Shown piece by piece: positions 1 through 7,954 of a DNA stretch of 64,000 nucleotides. The position numbers and the translations under genes are program-made. How positions within the stretch are numbered: the stretch's first letter is position 1; each line of letters begins with the position of its first letter. Below the pieces are notes generated by a model. That model was not told where the DNA came from. It saw only the letters and a list, made by a program, of their open reading frames with translations, and did no database searches. The DNA is from Achromobacter xylosoxidans (GTDB taxonomy: Bacteria; Pseudomonadota; Gammaproteobacteria; Burkholderiales; Burkholderiaceae_B), in contig NZ_MTLG01000125.1 in NCBI RefSeq assembly GCF_002192695.1, forward strand, positions 310,001 to 374,000. Direction: 5' to 3'.

Positions 1-2
1 TG

Positions 3-1118
3 GATGCGGAGATCACGCGCAGCGCCGTCGACGAGACGCTGGCCGATTTTTCGCGGCGGCGCCTGCGCGTCATCGTGCGCCTGCTGGAAATGGACATCCG
101 CGATGGCGTCGAGGTGTTCGCGCCCGGCTACATGCCGGCCAAGCTGGTGGCGGAGGACGAGCGCCTGGCCGCGGCGCATGCGCGACGCGTGGATCGCAGA
201 AAGCAGGACGAGGCGCGCGAAGCGCGCCGCCACGCCTCGCGCAACGACATCGCGCTGGAAGTGGAAGTGTCGCAGGACGAGGCCGGTGACCTCGCGATAC
301 TTCGGGATCGCCTGCAGGGCCTGCATGAGGGGCATGATCCGAGCCATTCGGTGAAGTTCCGGCCGGTCGGGCGCACGCTGTTGGCGATGTTCATCTACCA
401 GCTGCGCGTAATGCATGGCGAGAGCCGGATCGCGCTGGTGTGGGCGCTGGTGGGTCCGGTTGTGCTGCTGACGTTGATCTCGTCGCTGTACATCCTGATG
501 GGCACGCACTACATCATGGGCATGGATGTGCAGACGTTTTCCCTGCTTGGCGCCACGACCTGGATCATGTTTCGCCAGATTGTCTTCCGCAGCAGCACGG
601 CCTATGTTTCGGCGCGGGGTTTGCTGAACTTCCAGGGTGTCACGCCGTTGATGTGCGCGTTGGTGCAGGCGTTCATCTACGTGTCGGTGTATCTGGTGGT
701 GTTCCTGGTGCTGATTAGCGCAGGCCACGCATTGGAGCTCATCACGCTGCCGAAGAGTTGGCCGGGTTTTCTGCTTTACGTGGTGCTGATGGGGTGTTTC
801 GGAGTTGCGTTGGGCGTGCTGTTCGGATCGATCGCGACCTACTGGCATTTCTTTCTCAGGCTGGCGCCGATCATTGAACGCTTTCTGCAGATATTCGCGG
901 CCGTGTTCTTTGTATCGGAGCAGCTGCCTGAGAACCTGCGTCCCTGGATGCTGTGGCTGCCGCTGGCGCATGGCATGCAGCTGCTGCGATCGGCCTATTT
1001 CGAGGCCTACACCTCGCACGATGCGAGCTTGGGGTATTTCCTGACCTCTTTGGTTTTCCTGATGGTGCTTGCATTGGCGGCCGAGCGTCTGGCTCGTCCC
1101 AATGTCCAGCCGATGTGA
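3..1118 (+). CDS. KpsM-like capsule polysaccharide ABC-2 permease with N-terminal extension (5' end outside window)
   Basis: Inner-membrane permease of an ABC-2 type capsule exporter. From about nt 351 onward the protein is a typical KpsM/CtrC-type permease of roughly 255 residues with about six hydrophobic segments, ending NVQPM. The same frame stays open, with GC-rich third positions, back to the window edge, so at least 115 hydrophilic, Arg/Glu-rich residues precede the membrane domain. A GTG at 75 and a GTG at 351 are the internal start candidates; 351 would give the normal family length but has only a distant GAGG at 327. It is followed by the KpsT-like gene after 9 nt, then KpsE-like genes, which supports the capsule export role. 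The extension is unrecognised: it could be a fused upstream domain or an artefact of start choice. Confident of the permease, unsure of the N-terminus. Confidence 0.8.
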   Translation, partial: DAEITRSAVDETLADFSRRRLRVIVRLLEMDIRDGVEVFAPGYMPAKLVAEDERLAAAHARRVDRRKQDEAREARRHASRNDIALEVEVSQDEAGDLAILRDRLQGLHEGHDPSHSVKFRPVGRTLLAMFIYQLRVMHGESRIALVWALVGPVVLLTLISSLYILMGTHYIMGMDVQTFSLLGATTWIMFRQIVFRSSTAYVSARGLLNFQGVTPLMCALVQAFIYVSVYLVVFLVLISAGHALELITLPKSWPGFLLYVVLMGCFGVALGVLFGSIATYWHFFLRLAPIIERFLQIFAAVFFVSEQLPENLRPWMLWLPLAHGMQLLRSAYFEAYTSHDASLGYFLTSLVFLMVLALAAERLARPNVQPM

Positions 1119-1127
1119 GGCAAGTAG

Positions 1128-1844
1128 ATGATCCATTTCAATGGCGTCACTGACGAGCCGTATGCATTCGGAAGCAGGCAGGCGCTGCTTTCCAATGTTG
1201 ATCTCGATATCCCGGTCGGGCGCTATGCCTTGCTGTCGCCCGCGCCGGAACTGCATCGCCAGATCGTCGATGTGCTGTGCGGCCTGCGGCCGCCGCGCCA
1301 GGGCTTCGTCAAGCACGACGGCAACGTGTCTTGGGCCATAGGCCGGCAGGGCTTCATCCGCGGCAAGGCAAACGGCCTGAGCATGATCGACTTCGTCAGC
1401 GAGATGTACGAGATCGACGCCGATGCCACGCATGAACTTGTCGCCGACCTGGTCAGCGATCCCAGGACCCTGGCCAAGCCCATGGAGCACTGGCCGCTAT
1501 ACGCGCGGCAGGAGTTCTCCTTTGCGCTGGCGCTCGCGCCGGCATTCGACGTCTATGTGATCGAAGGGGCCATCCCCTTCGAGCCTTGCCGTTTCACCCG
1601 CCTCTGGCTGGCTCTTTTCGAAGAGCGGCTGGTTGGCCGGACACTCATTCTTTCCAGTTACCGCCAGAATCAGTTGGCGGACTATTGCTTCAAGGGTTTG
1701 ATTTATGAACGAAGCGCGCTCAGCATCGAAGACGACCTCGACCAGTGCATCCGCAGGTATCCCCCGCGACGCTCAAGGAGCGAATCCGGCACAGGCGACG
1801 ACGTCTTCGGAGGCGGCTTCGATGAGGGCGGAATCGGCCTCTGA
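1128..1844 (+). CDS. KpsT-like ABC protein lacking all ATPase motifs
   Basis: By position and by overall alignment of core strands this is the KpsT/CtrD-type nucleotide-binding subunit of the capsule exporter (238 residues, normal about 220). The catalytic motifs are not there. Where Walker A GxxGxGKST belongs, residues 36-46 read LSPAPELHRQI. The LSGG-type signature is replaced around 123-130 by PLYARQEF. The Walker B end DE is EG at 146-147 in DVYVIEG. The H-loop SHS is replaced by SSYR near 176-179. Flanking family features remain (CGLRPPRQG after the P-loop, SWAIG, a C-terminal I..Y region). The last 25 or so residues are low-complexity and overlap the next gene. It looks like a pseudo-ATPase; it cannot be expected to hydrolyse ATP itself. 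An active ATPase would have to be encoded elsewhere. Confidence 0.72.
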   Translation: MIHFNGVTDEPYAFGSRQALLSNVDLDIPVGRYALLSPAPELHRQIVDVLCGLRPPRQGFVKHDGNVSWAIGRQGFIRGKANGLSMIDFVSEMYEIDADATHELVADLVSDPRTLAKPMEHWPLYARQEFSFALALAPAFDVYVIEGAIPFEPCRFTRLWLALFEERLVGRTLILSSYRQNQLADYCFKGLIYERSALSIEDDLDQCIRRYPPRRSRSESGTGDDVFGGGFDEGGIGL

Positions 1845-2997
1845 GGGCAGGTCCGAAATCGAACGCCGCCGCCGCGAGCGCCAATCGGCGCTGCGCGAGC
1901 GGCGCCGCCACCGCTGGATCAACACGCTCATGGTGTTGGCGCCGGTGGTGTGCGCCCTGATCTATGTGTCGCTGTTTGCCACGCCGCGCTACGAGGCCGA
2001 GTCGCGCTTCTTCGTGCAGTCGGCCTCCGGCCAGCAAGGCGGCGGTGGCGCGGCGGCCAGCCTCCTGACCACGGGCAACGCGGGCGGCATGCTGGGCGGC
2101 TTCGTGGACGGATGGGCGGTCGCTGATTTTCTCAAGTCGCGGGATGCCATGCAGCAGCTCGACAGGAAGGTCGGCCTGCGCCAGTACCTGATCCGCTCGG
2201 GCATGGATCCGATGAACCACCTTGCCGAGGATTCCAGCGAGGACGATCTCTTCCGTGCCTACCAGGCCGCGGTCAAGGTCTCTTTCAACGCGCTGGAGCA
2301 GATCGACGTGCTGCGCGTGAGCGCATTCTCGTCGGAGGACGCCGCGATGCTGTCCAAGGCGCTCATCGAGCTGGCCGAGAATTTCGTCAGCTCCATGAAT
2401 GAAAAGGGCGTCGCGGACAAACTGAAAGTGAGCGAGGAAGCGGTGAAGCTCGCCGAGCAAAAGGCGCTTGCCGCCCGCGAGACTTTGACCGCGTGGCGGA
2501 CCACCCACGGCAATATCGATCCCACGGCCACGGTGACGATGCTGCTGAACCTTTCCAGCCAGCTGGAAGGGGAGCTCAACACCGCGCAGATCAATCTCGA
2601 CAAGATCCGCGCGCTGGGCAACAAGGACCATTTCATGCTGCGGCCCGCCGAGATGCAGGTGACTTCCCTGAAAAAACGGATAGCGGCGGTGCGCCAGCGC
2701 CTGAGCGGCGGCGGCAATACGGAAGCGAAGCAGCTCAAGTCCTACGAAGCGCTGAGGAATGCCCAGGTGTTCGCGGATTCGAACCTGACCCTGGCGCAGC
2801 AGACCTACCAGCAGGCCATGACGGACACGCTGCGCCTGCAGCGTTACCTGTCCATCATCGCGCAACCGGTGCCCACGGACCGTCCAAGCAGTCCGCGCAC
2901 GGGAATCCTGCTGCTGCAGGCGCTGGCGCTGGGCTTTGTGCTGATGTTCATCGCGCGCGTGGCGATGGCTTTGTTGAGGGGGTTGCGTCATGGTTGA
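1822..2997 (+). CDS. KpsE/CtrB-like capsule export inner-membrane protein
   Basis: Polysaccharide co-polymerase/membrane-fusion-like component of capsule export (KpsE, PCP-3 family), 391 residues from this start. An Arg-rich cytoplasmic N-terminus (ERRRRERQSALRERRRHR) is followed by one membrane segment (about 33-55), a long periplasmic region with a helical, coiled-coil-like section (about 195-330) and a second membrane segment at the C-terminus (about 365-387) after a Pro/Ser motif. The start at 1822 has GGAGG at 1809-1813 with 8-nt spacing and overlaps the KpsT-like stop by 23 nt. An alternative ATG at 1705, with AAGGG 8 nt upstream, would add 39 residues and overlap by 140 nt. It overlaps the next gene by 8 nt, indicating one transcript. 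Confidence 0.85.
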   Translation: MRAESASEGRSEIERRRRERQSALRERRRHRWINTLMVLAPVVCALIYVSLFATPRYEAESRFFVQSASGQQGGGGAAASLLTTGNAGGMLGGFVDGWAVADFLKSRDAMQQLDRKVGLRQYLIRSGMDPMNHLAEDSSEDDLFRAYQAAVKVSFNALEQIDVLRVSAFSSEDAAMLSKALIELAENFVSSMNEKGVADKLKVSEEAVKLAEQKALAARETLTAWRTTHGNIDPTATVTMLLNLSSQLEGELNTAQINLDKIRALGNKDHFMLRPAEMQVTSLKKRIAAVRQRLSGGGNTEAKQLKSYEALRNAQVFADSNLTLAQQTYQQAMTDTLRLQRYLSIIAQPVPTDRPSSPRTGILLLQALALGFVLMFIARVAMALLRGLRHG

Positions 2998-4894
2998 TAT
3001 GGCAATTGCGGATCGTCCCGCCGGTATTGATGCCACGGCGCGCTTGCGTGACGTGATCAAGCAGATTCATGCCTCGGCCGAACCGCTGAACGGCATGCCC
3101 ATGCTGGAGCCGGCGCTGCGGCGGGCCGCGGACGGATGGCGCGATGCGCGCCGCTTGCTGGTTTCTCCCTTGGTGCGGGAGGGCAAGCTCGTCCCCGCGA
3201 TCGCCGCGCTGGAAATCATGGTTGCGGTCTATCCCGCGCGCGCCGACGAGCGCCGCCTGCTCGCCAGCCTTTTCGGGCGCACCGAGCAATGGGACCGCGC
3301 CATCGCCGAAGCGGACGCCGCCGCCGGCATCGAGCCGGACACCGCGGCGCTGCACGCGGCGCGCATCCAGTTGCGCGTGCAGGCCGGCCGCGCGGCCGAG
3401 GCCGCCGAGGTCGCCCGCGCGACCAGGAGCCTGGCGGAGAACGAGCCTGGCGAGGCCTATCCCTGGCTGATGGCCTTCGTGCGCAACGGCGATGCCGCCG
3501 AGGCGGCCGGCATGGCAATGGCTCTGGACCCGCGTGAACTGCCCAACGAGCGCGTGGCGACGATGGCGGTGCGCGCCCTGCTGGAAGACGGCCGGGTCGA
3601 GGCGGCGATCCGGTTCGGCGGCGCGGCCTTGGCCGCGGGCCACGATTGCGCGGTCCTGCGCTCATCCCTGGGCCTGGCGCACTTGCGGCGCGGCAACGAA
3701 GAGGACCGCAAGGTGCATGCCCTGGCGCACTTCGAGGCCGGCTTGGGCGCGGCGCCCGATGACGTGAGGCTGCTGACGCTGCATGGCGAGACCCTGCTGC
3801 GCGCGGGACGCTACAAGGAAGCGCTGACGCCGCTGAAGCAGGCCATAGACCTGGCGCCGGATCTGGAGCAGACGCGGGCCTTCTATGCGCGCGCGCTGCG
3901 CTACACGCTGCAATACGATGCCGCGGCCGACCAGATGATGCATCTGCTGGAGAAGTCGCCCGAAAAGCAGCTCTGGCAGCGTGCGGCCATCAGCGCGCTG
4001 TCCCAGGCCGGGCGCAAGCAGGAGGCCGAGGCGCTATTTGGCCAGTACGTGGCGCAACGCGGCCAGCGGCTGCCGGCGACCTTCCAGGAAGCCATGGCGC
4101 AGCTGGAGGAACGGCTGCACACTGCCCCGATACCGCAGGCGCGCCTGGACTGGGCCTGGTCGATGCGCGGCGACACCAGCATCGACCGCGCGCAGTGGGA
4201 ACGCCGTGCGCGCTGGGGCCATCTGGTGGACCATCTGCTGTTCGACTGGCTTGAGTGCCGCGAAGAGAGCGTCGAAGAGGCCATGCAGGTGTTGGGCGAA
4301 CTGGATACCGGCGAGCGCTTCTTTGCGCCGCTGCTGGCGGGGGGCAAGGGCGTGGTGGTCGCCACGGCGCACGTAGGCCCCATGTATGCGGGGTTGATGG
4401 CGCTGGAACTGGTGGGCATCCCGTCGCGCTGGCTGGCGACCGCGCCCAGCATTGCGCAGAGCAGCTATTCCGCCGCCTTGATCTCCACCGCGGACCAGAC
4501 CGAGGCGCAGGTCGCCAAGGCCTGCATGCGCGCGCTGACCTCGGGCTATGTGCTGTGCCTGGCGATAGACGGCGCGGCCAATCCGGCGGCGCCGCGCACC
4601 ACCTTCGAAGGGCAGGACGTGACGTACTCCAGCTTCGCGTCCCATCTGGCGCATCGCATGGGGGTGCCCTCGGTGTTCTACGCGCCGCGCTGGGAGAACG
4701 GCCACGTCGCCTATACGCTGGAGATGCTGCCCGCTGCCCAGCCCGGGGAGGACGCCGATGCGTATTCCTTGCGCTGGCAGCAGGCCTATTTCGAACGGCT
4801 CAGGGAGCATCTGGCCGGCCCGCCGGAGAACCTGCGCCTGAGCGGAGGCATCTGGCGCCACGTCACGGCCGCGGACCGGTCCGATCAGCAATAG
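2990..4894 (+). CDS. TPR protein fused to LpxL-like (LPLAT) acyltransferase domain
   Basis: 634 residues. Residues about 60-370 are Ala/Leu-rich helical repeats of TPR type (for example LHGETLLRAGRYKEALTPLK near 264-283). Residues about 445-620 resemble the LpxL/HtrB lysophospholipid acyltransferase fold: GKGVVVATAHVGP, then a conserved AIDG segment, an F-G-x-D-V segment, and GVPSVFYAPRWENG near the end. The usual H-x4-D/E catalytic box is H461-VGPM-Y466, so the acidic partner is replaced by tyrosine; the enzyme may be divergent or inactive. No signal peptide or membrane segment is evident. The gene overlaps the KpsE-like gene by 8 nt and precedes the lyase, so a role in capsule lipid anchoring or modification is inferred. 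The acyltransferase assignment rests on motif pattern only. Confidence 0.68.
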   Translation: MVDMAIADRPAGIDATARLRDVIKQIHASAEPLNGMPMLEPALRRAADGWRDARRLLVSPLVREGKLVPAIAALEIMVAVYPARADERRLLASLFGRTEQWDRAIAEADAAAGIEPDTAALHAARIQLRVQAGRAAEAAEVARATRSLAENEPGEAYPWLMAFVRNGDAAEAAGMAMALDPRELPNERVATMAVRALLEDGRVEAAIRFGGAALAAGHDCAVLRSSLGLAHLRRGNEEDRKVHALAHFEAGLGAAPDDVRLLTLHGETLLRAGRYKEALTPLKQAIDLAPDLEQTRAFYARALRYTLQYDAAADQMMHLLEKSPEKQLWQRAAISALSQAGRKQEAEALFGQYVAQRGQRLPATFQEAMAQLEERLHTAPIPQARLDWAWSMRGDTSIDRAQWERRARWGHLVDHLLFDWLECREESVEEAMQVLGELDTGERFFAPLLAGGKGVVVATAHVGPMYAGLMALELVGIPSRWLATAPSIAQSSYSAALISTADQTEAQVAKACMRALTSGYVLCLAIDGAANPAAPRTTFEGQDVTYSSFASHLAHRMGVPSVFYAPRWENGHVAYTLEMLPAAQPGEDADAYSLRWQQAYFERLREHLAGPPENLRLSGGIWRHVTAADRSDQQ

Positions 4895-4906
4895 GAGCAA
4901 GCGTCG

Positions 4907-6127
4907 ATGAAGGCTGCAATGAATTCCGCGCGTTGGCTGCTCGCCCTGGCCATGCTGTACGGCGGGGCGGCCGCGGCCGACGAAGCGTGCGCCAGTCCGG
5001 ACGAGCATTGCCCGTCCATCGCGGCGCTGCTGCAGCAGCGCGAAGGCTACGGCGCCCGGGCCACGGGAGGCCTGGGCGGCAAGTTCATCGACGTTACATC
5101 CGACCAGGACTCGGGTCCTGGAACACTGCGCGCCGCGCTGGCGCAGGCGAAGAAAGGACCGACCTGGATACGCTTCGCCTCCGACATGACCATCGTCCTG
5201 GATAAGCAGCTGCGCGTGCCGTCCAATACGACGATAGACGGACGCGGCAAGCGCGTCACCCTGATAGACGACGGGCTGGGCGTGTACGGCAGCAGCAACG
5301 TCATCCTCACGCATCTGACGATAGACGGGCGCTTGTCGCGGCTGACGCAAGCCGTGAACGTGGCCAACAACAGCCGCGACGTATGGGTCGACCACATGGA
5401 CCTTTCACGCATGTCGGACCGGCTGCTGAACGTCAAGAACGGCTCGACCGACGTCACGATCTCATGGACCAAGTTCCACAATTCGAACAAGGTCATGCTG
5501 CTCAACAACATCACGTCGAAGAACCTTTACGCAAACTACGACCGCGATTCGATCGCGCGCGTGACGCTGCATCACAATTATTTCCTCAACACCGTGCAGC
5601 GCAATCCCCGGGCGCAGTTCGGCACCTTCCATCTCTTCAACAATCTGCTGGAAGACTGGGACTTCTACGGCATGAGTTTCAGCCTGGAAGCCCGGGCGCT
5701 GGTCGAAGGCAATATCTTCAAGAATTCCACGCAACGCAAATGCGTGGAGCCCGAATTCTTTCCGACGGTGGAAGGAATCAATGTGAATTACTGCCACTAC
5801 ATTCCCATCGCCGCCAAGCGCAGTGCGCTGGAAAACGGCGAGTCCGATCGCGACGCCTATGAGAAGCTGAAATCCCAGCATGGTTATACCCGGGACTACA
5901 AGGCCTTCCTGCGCCTGAAGGACAATCTGTATCTGGGCGATGCCAAACCGGTGCTGCAGGATTACCGGGCCGAGTCCGCGCCGACGCCGCCTTATTGCTA
6001 CGGCTACGAAAAACCCACGCCGGAGCTGGCGGAGAAGATCCGTAAGTTCGCGGGGAATACGGGCGGCGATACGCCGTTGCCGGCGTCCAGGATCGGTTCG
6101 GATTGCGAGGGCTCACGCGGGCGGTAG
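4907..6127 (+). CDS. Secreted PL1-type polysaccharide lyase (pectate-lyase fold)
   Basis: 406 residues with a signal peptide (hydrophobic core LLALAMLYGGAAA, likely cleavage after AAAA near residue 24). It shows hallmarks of the pectate lyase family 1 parallel beta-helix: VWVDH at 159-163, DVTISWTKF at about 182-190, and VTLHHNYF followed by QRNPRAQFG at 231-239. The first Arg of the RxPxxR motif (catalytic in PelC) is present as R232, but the second is Q237. The Asp expected in the calcium-binding LDI segment is Asn175 (LLNVKNGS). Its place at the end of the capsule export operon, 12 nt after the TPR-acyltransferase, suggests it trims or degrades the cell's own capsular polysaccharide in the periplasm, as alginate lyase does in alginate export. 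Substrate unknown; pectate is unlikely. Confidence 0.82.
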   Translation: MKAAMNSARWLLALAMLYGGAAAADEACASPDEHCPSIAALLQQREGYGARATGGLGGKFIDVTSDQDSGPGTLRAALAQAKKGPTWIRFASDMTIVLDKQLRVPSNTTIDGRGKRVTLIDDGLGVYGSSNVILTHLTIDGRLSRLTQAVNVANNSRDVWVDHMDLSRMSDRLLNVKNGSTDVTISWTKFHNSNKVMLLNNITSKNLYANYDRDSIARVTLHHNYFLNTVQRNPRAQFGTFHLFNNLLEDWDFYGMSFSLEARALVEGNIFKNSTQRKCVEPEFFPTVEGINVNYCHYIPIAAKRSALENGESDRDAYEKLKSQHGYTRDYKAFLRLKDNLYLGDAKPVLQDYRAESAPTPPYCYGYEKPTPELAEKIRKFAGNTGGDTPLPASRIGSDCEGSRGR

Positions 6128-6201
6128 TCCCGCCGTTCGCAGGAGCGGAGCCGGACCATGCGGGTCGAAGCTTGGCGCCGCTCGTGAAATACAAGCTATG
6201 G

Positions 6202-6222
6202 TTTGTATTTAAAAAATACAAA
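6202..6222. promoter_or_regulatory. Perfect inverted repeat upstream of hipB (site 1)
   Basis: Arms of 9 nt (TTTGTATTT and AAATACAAA) separated by AAA. It lies in a very AT-rich 180-nt spacer that contrasts with the surrounding GC-rich DNA. Candidate HipB operator. Confidence 0.55.
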
Positions 6223-6229
6223 TCAAAAT

Positions 6230-6245
6230 TTGTGAAAAATCACAA
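6230..6245. promoter_or_regulatory. Inverted repeat upstream of hipB (site 2)
   Basis: TTGTGA-AAAA-TCACAA, a perfect 6-nt dyad. It sits between the two longer palindromes and is another possible operator. Confidence 0.4.
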
Positions 6246-6253
6246 CCGCATTG

Positions 6254-6297
6254 TGTATTTCAGATTAACAGTCTAGACTTTGTATATCTGAAATACA
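6254..6297. promoter_or_regulatory. Nested palindrome at the hipBA promoter (site 3)
   Basis: Perfect 12-nt arms TGTATTTCAGAT (6254-6265) and ATCTGAAATACA (6286-6297) enclose a 20-nt centre that itself contains the 10-nt palindrome AGTCTAGACT (6270-6279). The right arm ends 16 nt before the hipB ATG, so binding here would cover the likely promoter. HipB proteins autoregulate through paired palindromes, so autoregulation is the expected function. Confidence 0.6.
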
Positions 6298-6313
6298 GCG
6301 TGAGACTTGTATT

Positions 6314-6571
6314 ATGGATTTCACCGTACGCACCGCGACACAATTACCGGCCCTGCTCCGGGGGTTCCGCAAAGAAGCCGGCCTGACCCAGGCGGCGACG
6401 GCCTTGCGCCTTGGGGTTACCCAGCAGACCTTGTCCGCCCTGGAGCGCAATGCCGATAAGGTCAGCGCCGACCGGCTGCTGCAGCTGTTGAGCATCCTGG
6501 GGGTCGAAATGGTCCTGCGCCAGCGAGGCGCGCAGCCGGGACCCGAAACAACATCCAAACCCAGCTGGTAA
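6314..6571 (+). CDS. hipB: HipB-like Xre-family antitoxin
   Basis: 85-residue DNA-binding antitoxin. Residues about 12-66 form a Cro/C1-type helix-turn-helix: LRGFRKEAGLTQAATALRLG, then VTQQTLSALERN with the recognition-helix pattern, then the RLLQLLSILG dimer helix typical of HipB. It is followed after 4 nt by the HipA kinase gene, the usual antitoxin-toxin order. The AT-rich palindromes immediately upstream are the probable operators. The tail (GAQPGPETTSKPSW) is flexible, like the degradation-prone HipB tail. Confidence 0.88.
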   Translation: MDFTVRTATQLPALLRGFRKEAGLTQAATALRLGVTQQTLSALERNADKVSADRLLQLLSILGVEMVLRQRGAQPGPETTSKPSW

Positions 6572-6575
6572 AGCC

Positions 6576-7928
6576 ATGGGGCGGCGTTCACATACGCAGG
6601 TCCTGGGTCTATGGATGAATGGCACCTATGTCGGAGAGTGGAGCAATCGACCCCACGCCGGCGAGGTCCTGCAGTACGACAAGGACTGGGTCGCCTCCGC
6701 GCCGGGCAGGCCATTGTCGCTGTCCCTGCCCTTCACGCCGGGCAATGGCCCGCATCGCGGCGACGTCGTCCGCGCATACTTCGAAAACCTGCTGCCCGAC
6801 AGCAAGGAAATCCGCGAACGGGTTGCGCGCCGGTTCCGGGCAGGCTCGTCCGACGCGTTCGCCCTGCTTGCCGAGATCGGCCGCGATTGCGCGGGCGCCT
6901 TGCAGATCCTGCCCGCCGGAACAGCGCCTGCAGACGTGACGTTGGTGCAAGCCTCGCCCTTGAACGATGCCCAGGTGGCGCAGCTGTTGCGCAGCGTTCT
7001 GGCGCCGGCGCCTCTTGGCGGCCTGGACATCGCTGAGGACGATTTCCGCATTTCCATCGCAGGCGCGCAAGAGAAGACCGCCTTGCTGCGGATGGACGGA
7101 CAATGGTGCTTGCCCCAAGGCGCCACGCCGACGACTCACATCCTCAAGTTGCCATTGGGGCTGGTCGGCAATATGAAGTTCGACCTGAGCGAATCGGTGG
7201 AAAACGAATGGCTGTGTTCGGAGATCCTGGCTGCCTACGGCATGCCCGTGGCGCGCACGGAAGTACTGAACTTCGAAGGCATGAAGGTGCTTGCGGTGGA
7301 ACGTTTCGACCGCCGCTGGCGGGACGGCGTAGCCGGAACCCGTAGTCTCATCCGCCTGCCGCAGGAAGACATGTGCCAGGCCACCGGCACCCCGCCGCAC
7401 CTGAAGTACGAGGCGGATGGCGGGCCTGGCATGGACCGCATCATGAGTCTGCTCGAAACCTCGCGTCGCTCGGAGCATGACCGGCGGACGTTCTTCCAGG
7501 CTCAGGTCCTGTTCTGGATGCTGTGCGCAACGGACGGCCACGCGAAGAACTTCAGCCTGTTCCTGCGGCCCGGCGGGGCCTACGAACTTACGCCGCTATA
7601 CGACGTGTTGTCCGCCTATCCGATCCTGGGCGAAGGGCCAGGCAAGCTCTCGGCCGTCCGCGCGAAGATGGCGATGGCCGTGCGTTCGAAGAACCCGCAT
7701 TGGCGCATGCGCGACATCCAGCGGCGCCACTGGCTGACGGTGGGCGCGCGTCACGGCGTCGTGGCGCCGGACGGCCAGGGAGTCCAATTCGTCTTGGACG
7801 ACTTGATCGCGCGTACGCCAGAGGCCGTGCGCGAGGTCCGCGCCAGATTGCCGCAAGGATTTCCGCAGGCGCTGGCGGACAGCATCCTGGACGGCTTGCA
7901 GGCCGCGGCGGACAGGCTCGCTGCGTAG
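6576..7928 (+). CDS. hipA: HipA-like serine/threonine kinase toxin
   Basis: 450 residues, close in length and motif order to E. coli HipA, which phosphorylates glutamyl-tRNA synthetase and causes persistence. Visible landmarks: ISIAGAQEKTALL (159-171) with Ser160 at the position of the autophosphorylated Ser150; HILKLP with Lys191 as the ATP lysine; AVERFDRRW (240-248); RLPQEDMCQ (260-268); catalytic TDGHAKNFS (319-327) with Asp320 and Asn325; and LYDVLSAYP with the metal-binding Asp343. The Asp320-Asp343 spacing equals that of the E. coli enzyme. All catalytic residues are kept, so it is predicted to be active. Transcribed with hipB. Confidence 0.92.
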   Translation: MGRRSHTQVLGLWMNGTYVGEWSNRPHAGEVLQYDKDWVASAPGRPLSLSLPFTPGNGPHRGDVVRAYFENLLPDSKEIRERVARRFRAGSSDAFALLAEIGRDCAGALQILPAGTAPADVTLVQASPLNDAQVAQLLRSVLAPAPLGGLDIAEDDFRISIAGAQEKTALLRMDGQWCLPQGATPTTHILKLPLGLVGNMKFDLSESVENEWLCSEILAAYGMPVARTEVLNFEGMKVLAVERFDRRWRDGVAGTRSLIRLPQEDMCQATGTPPHLKYEADGGPGMDRIMSLLETSRRSEHDRRTFFQAQVLFWMLCATDGHAKNFSLFLRPGGAYELTPLYDVLSAYPILGEGPGKLSAVRAKMAMAVRSKNPHWRMRDIQRRHWLTVGARHGVVAPDGQGVQFVLDDLIARTPEAVREVRARLPQGFPQALADSILDGLQAAADRLAA

Positions 7929-7954
7929 CTTCGAGGCGCGGCGACTGCCGCAAC

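Noticed and set aside
1720-3060. Long minus-strand frame (446 codons) opposite the KpsE-like gene
   Set aside because: Composition is His/Arg/Gln-rich and follows from the GC-rich codons of the true gene on the other strand; no family match and no ribosome site.
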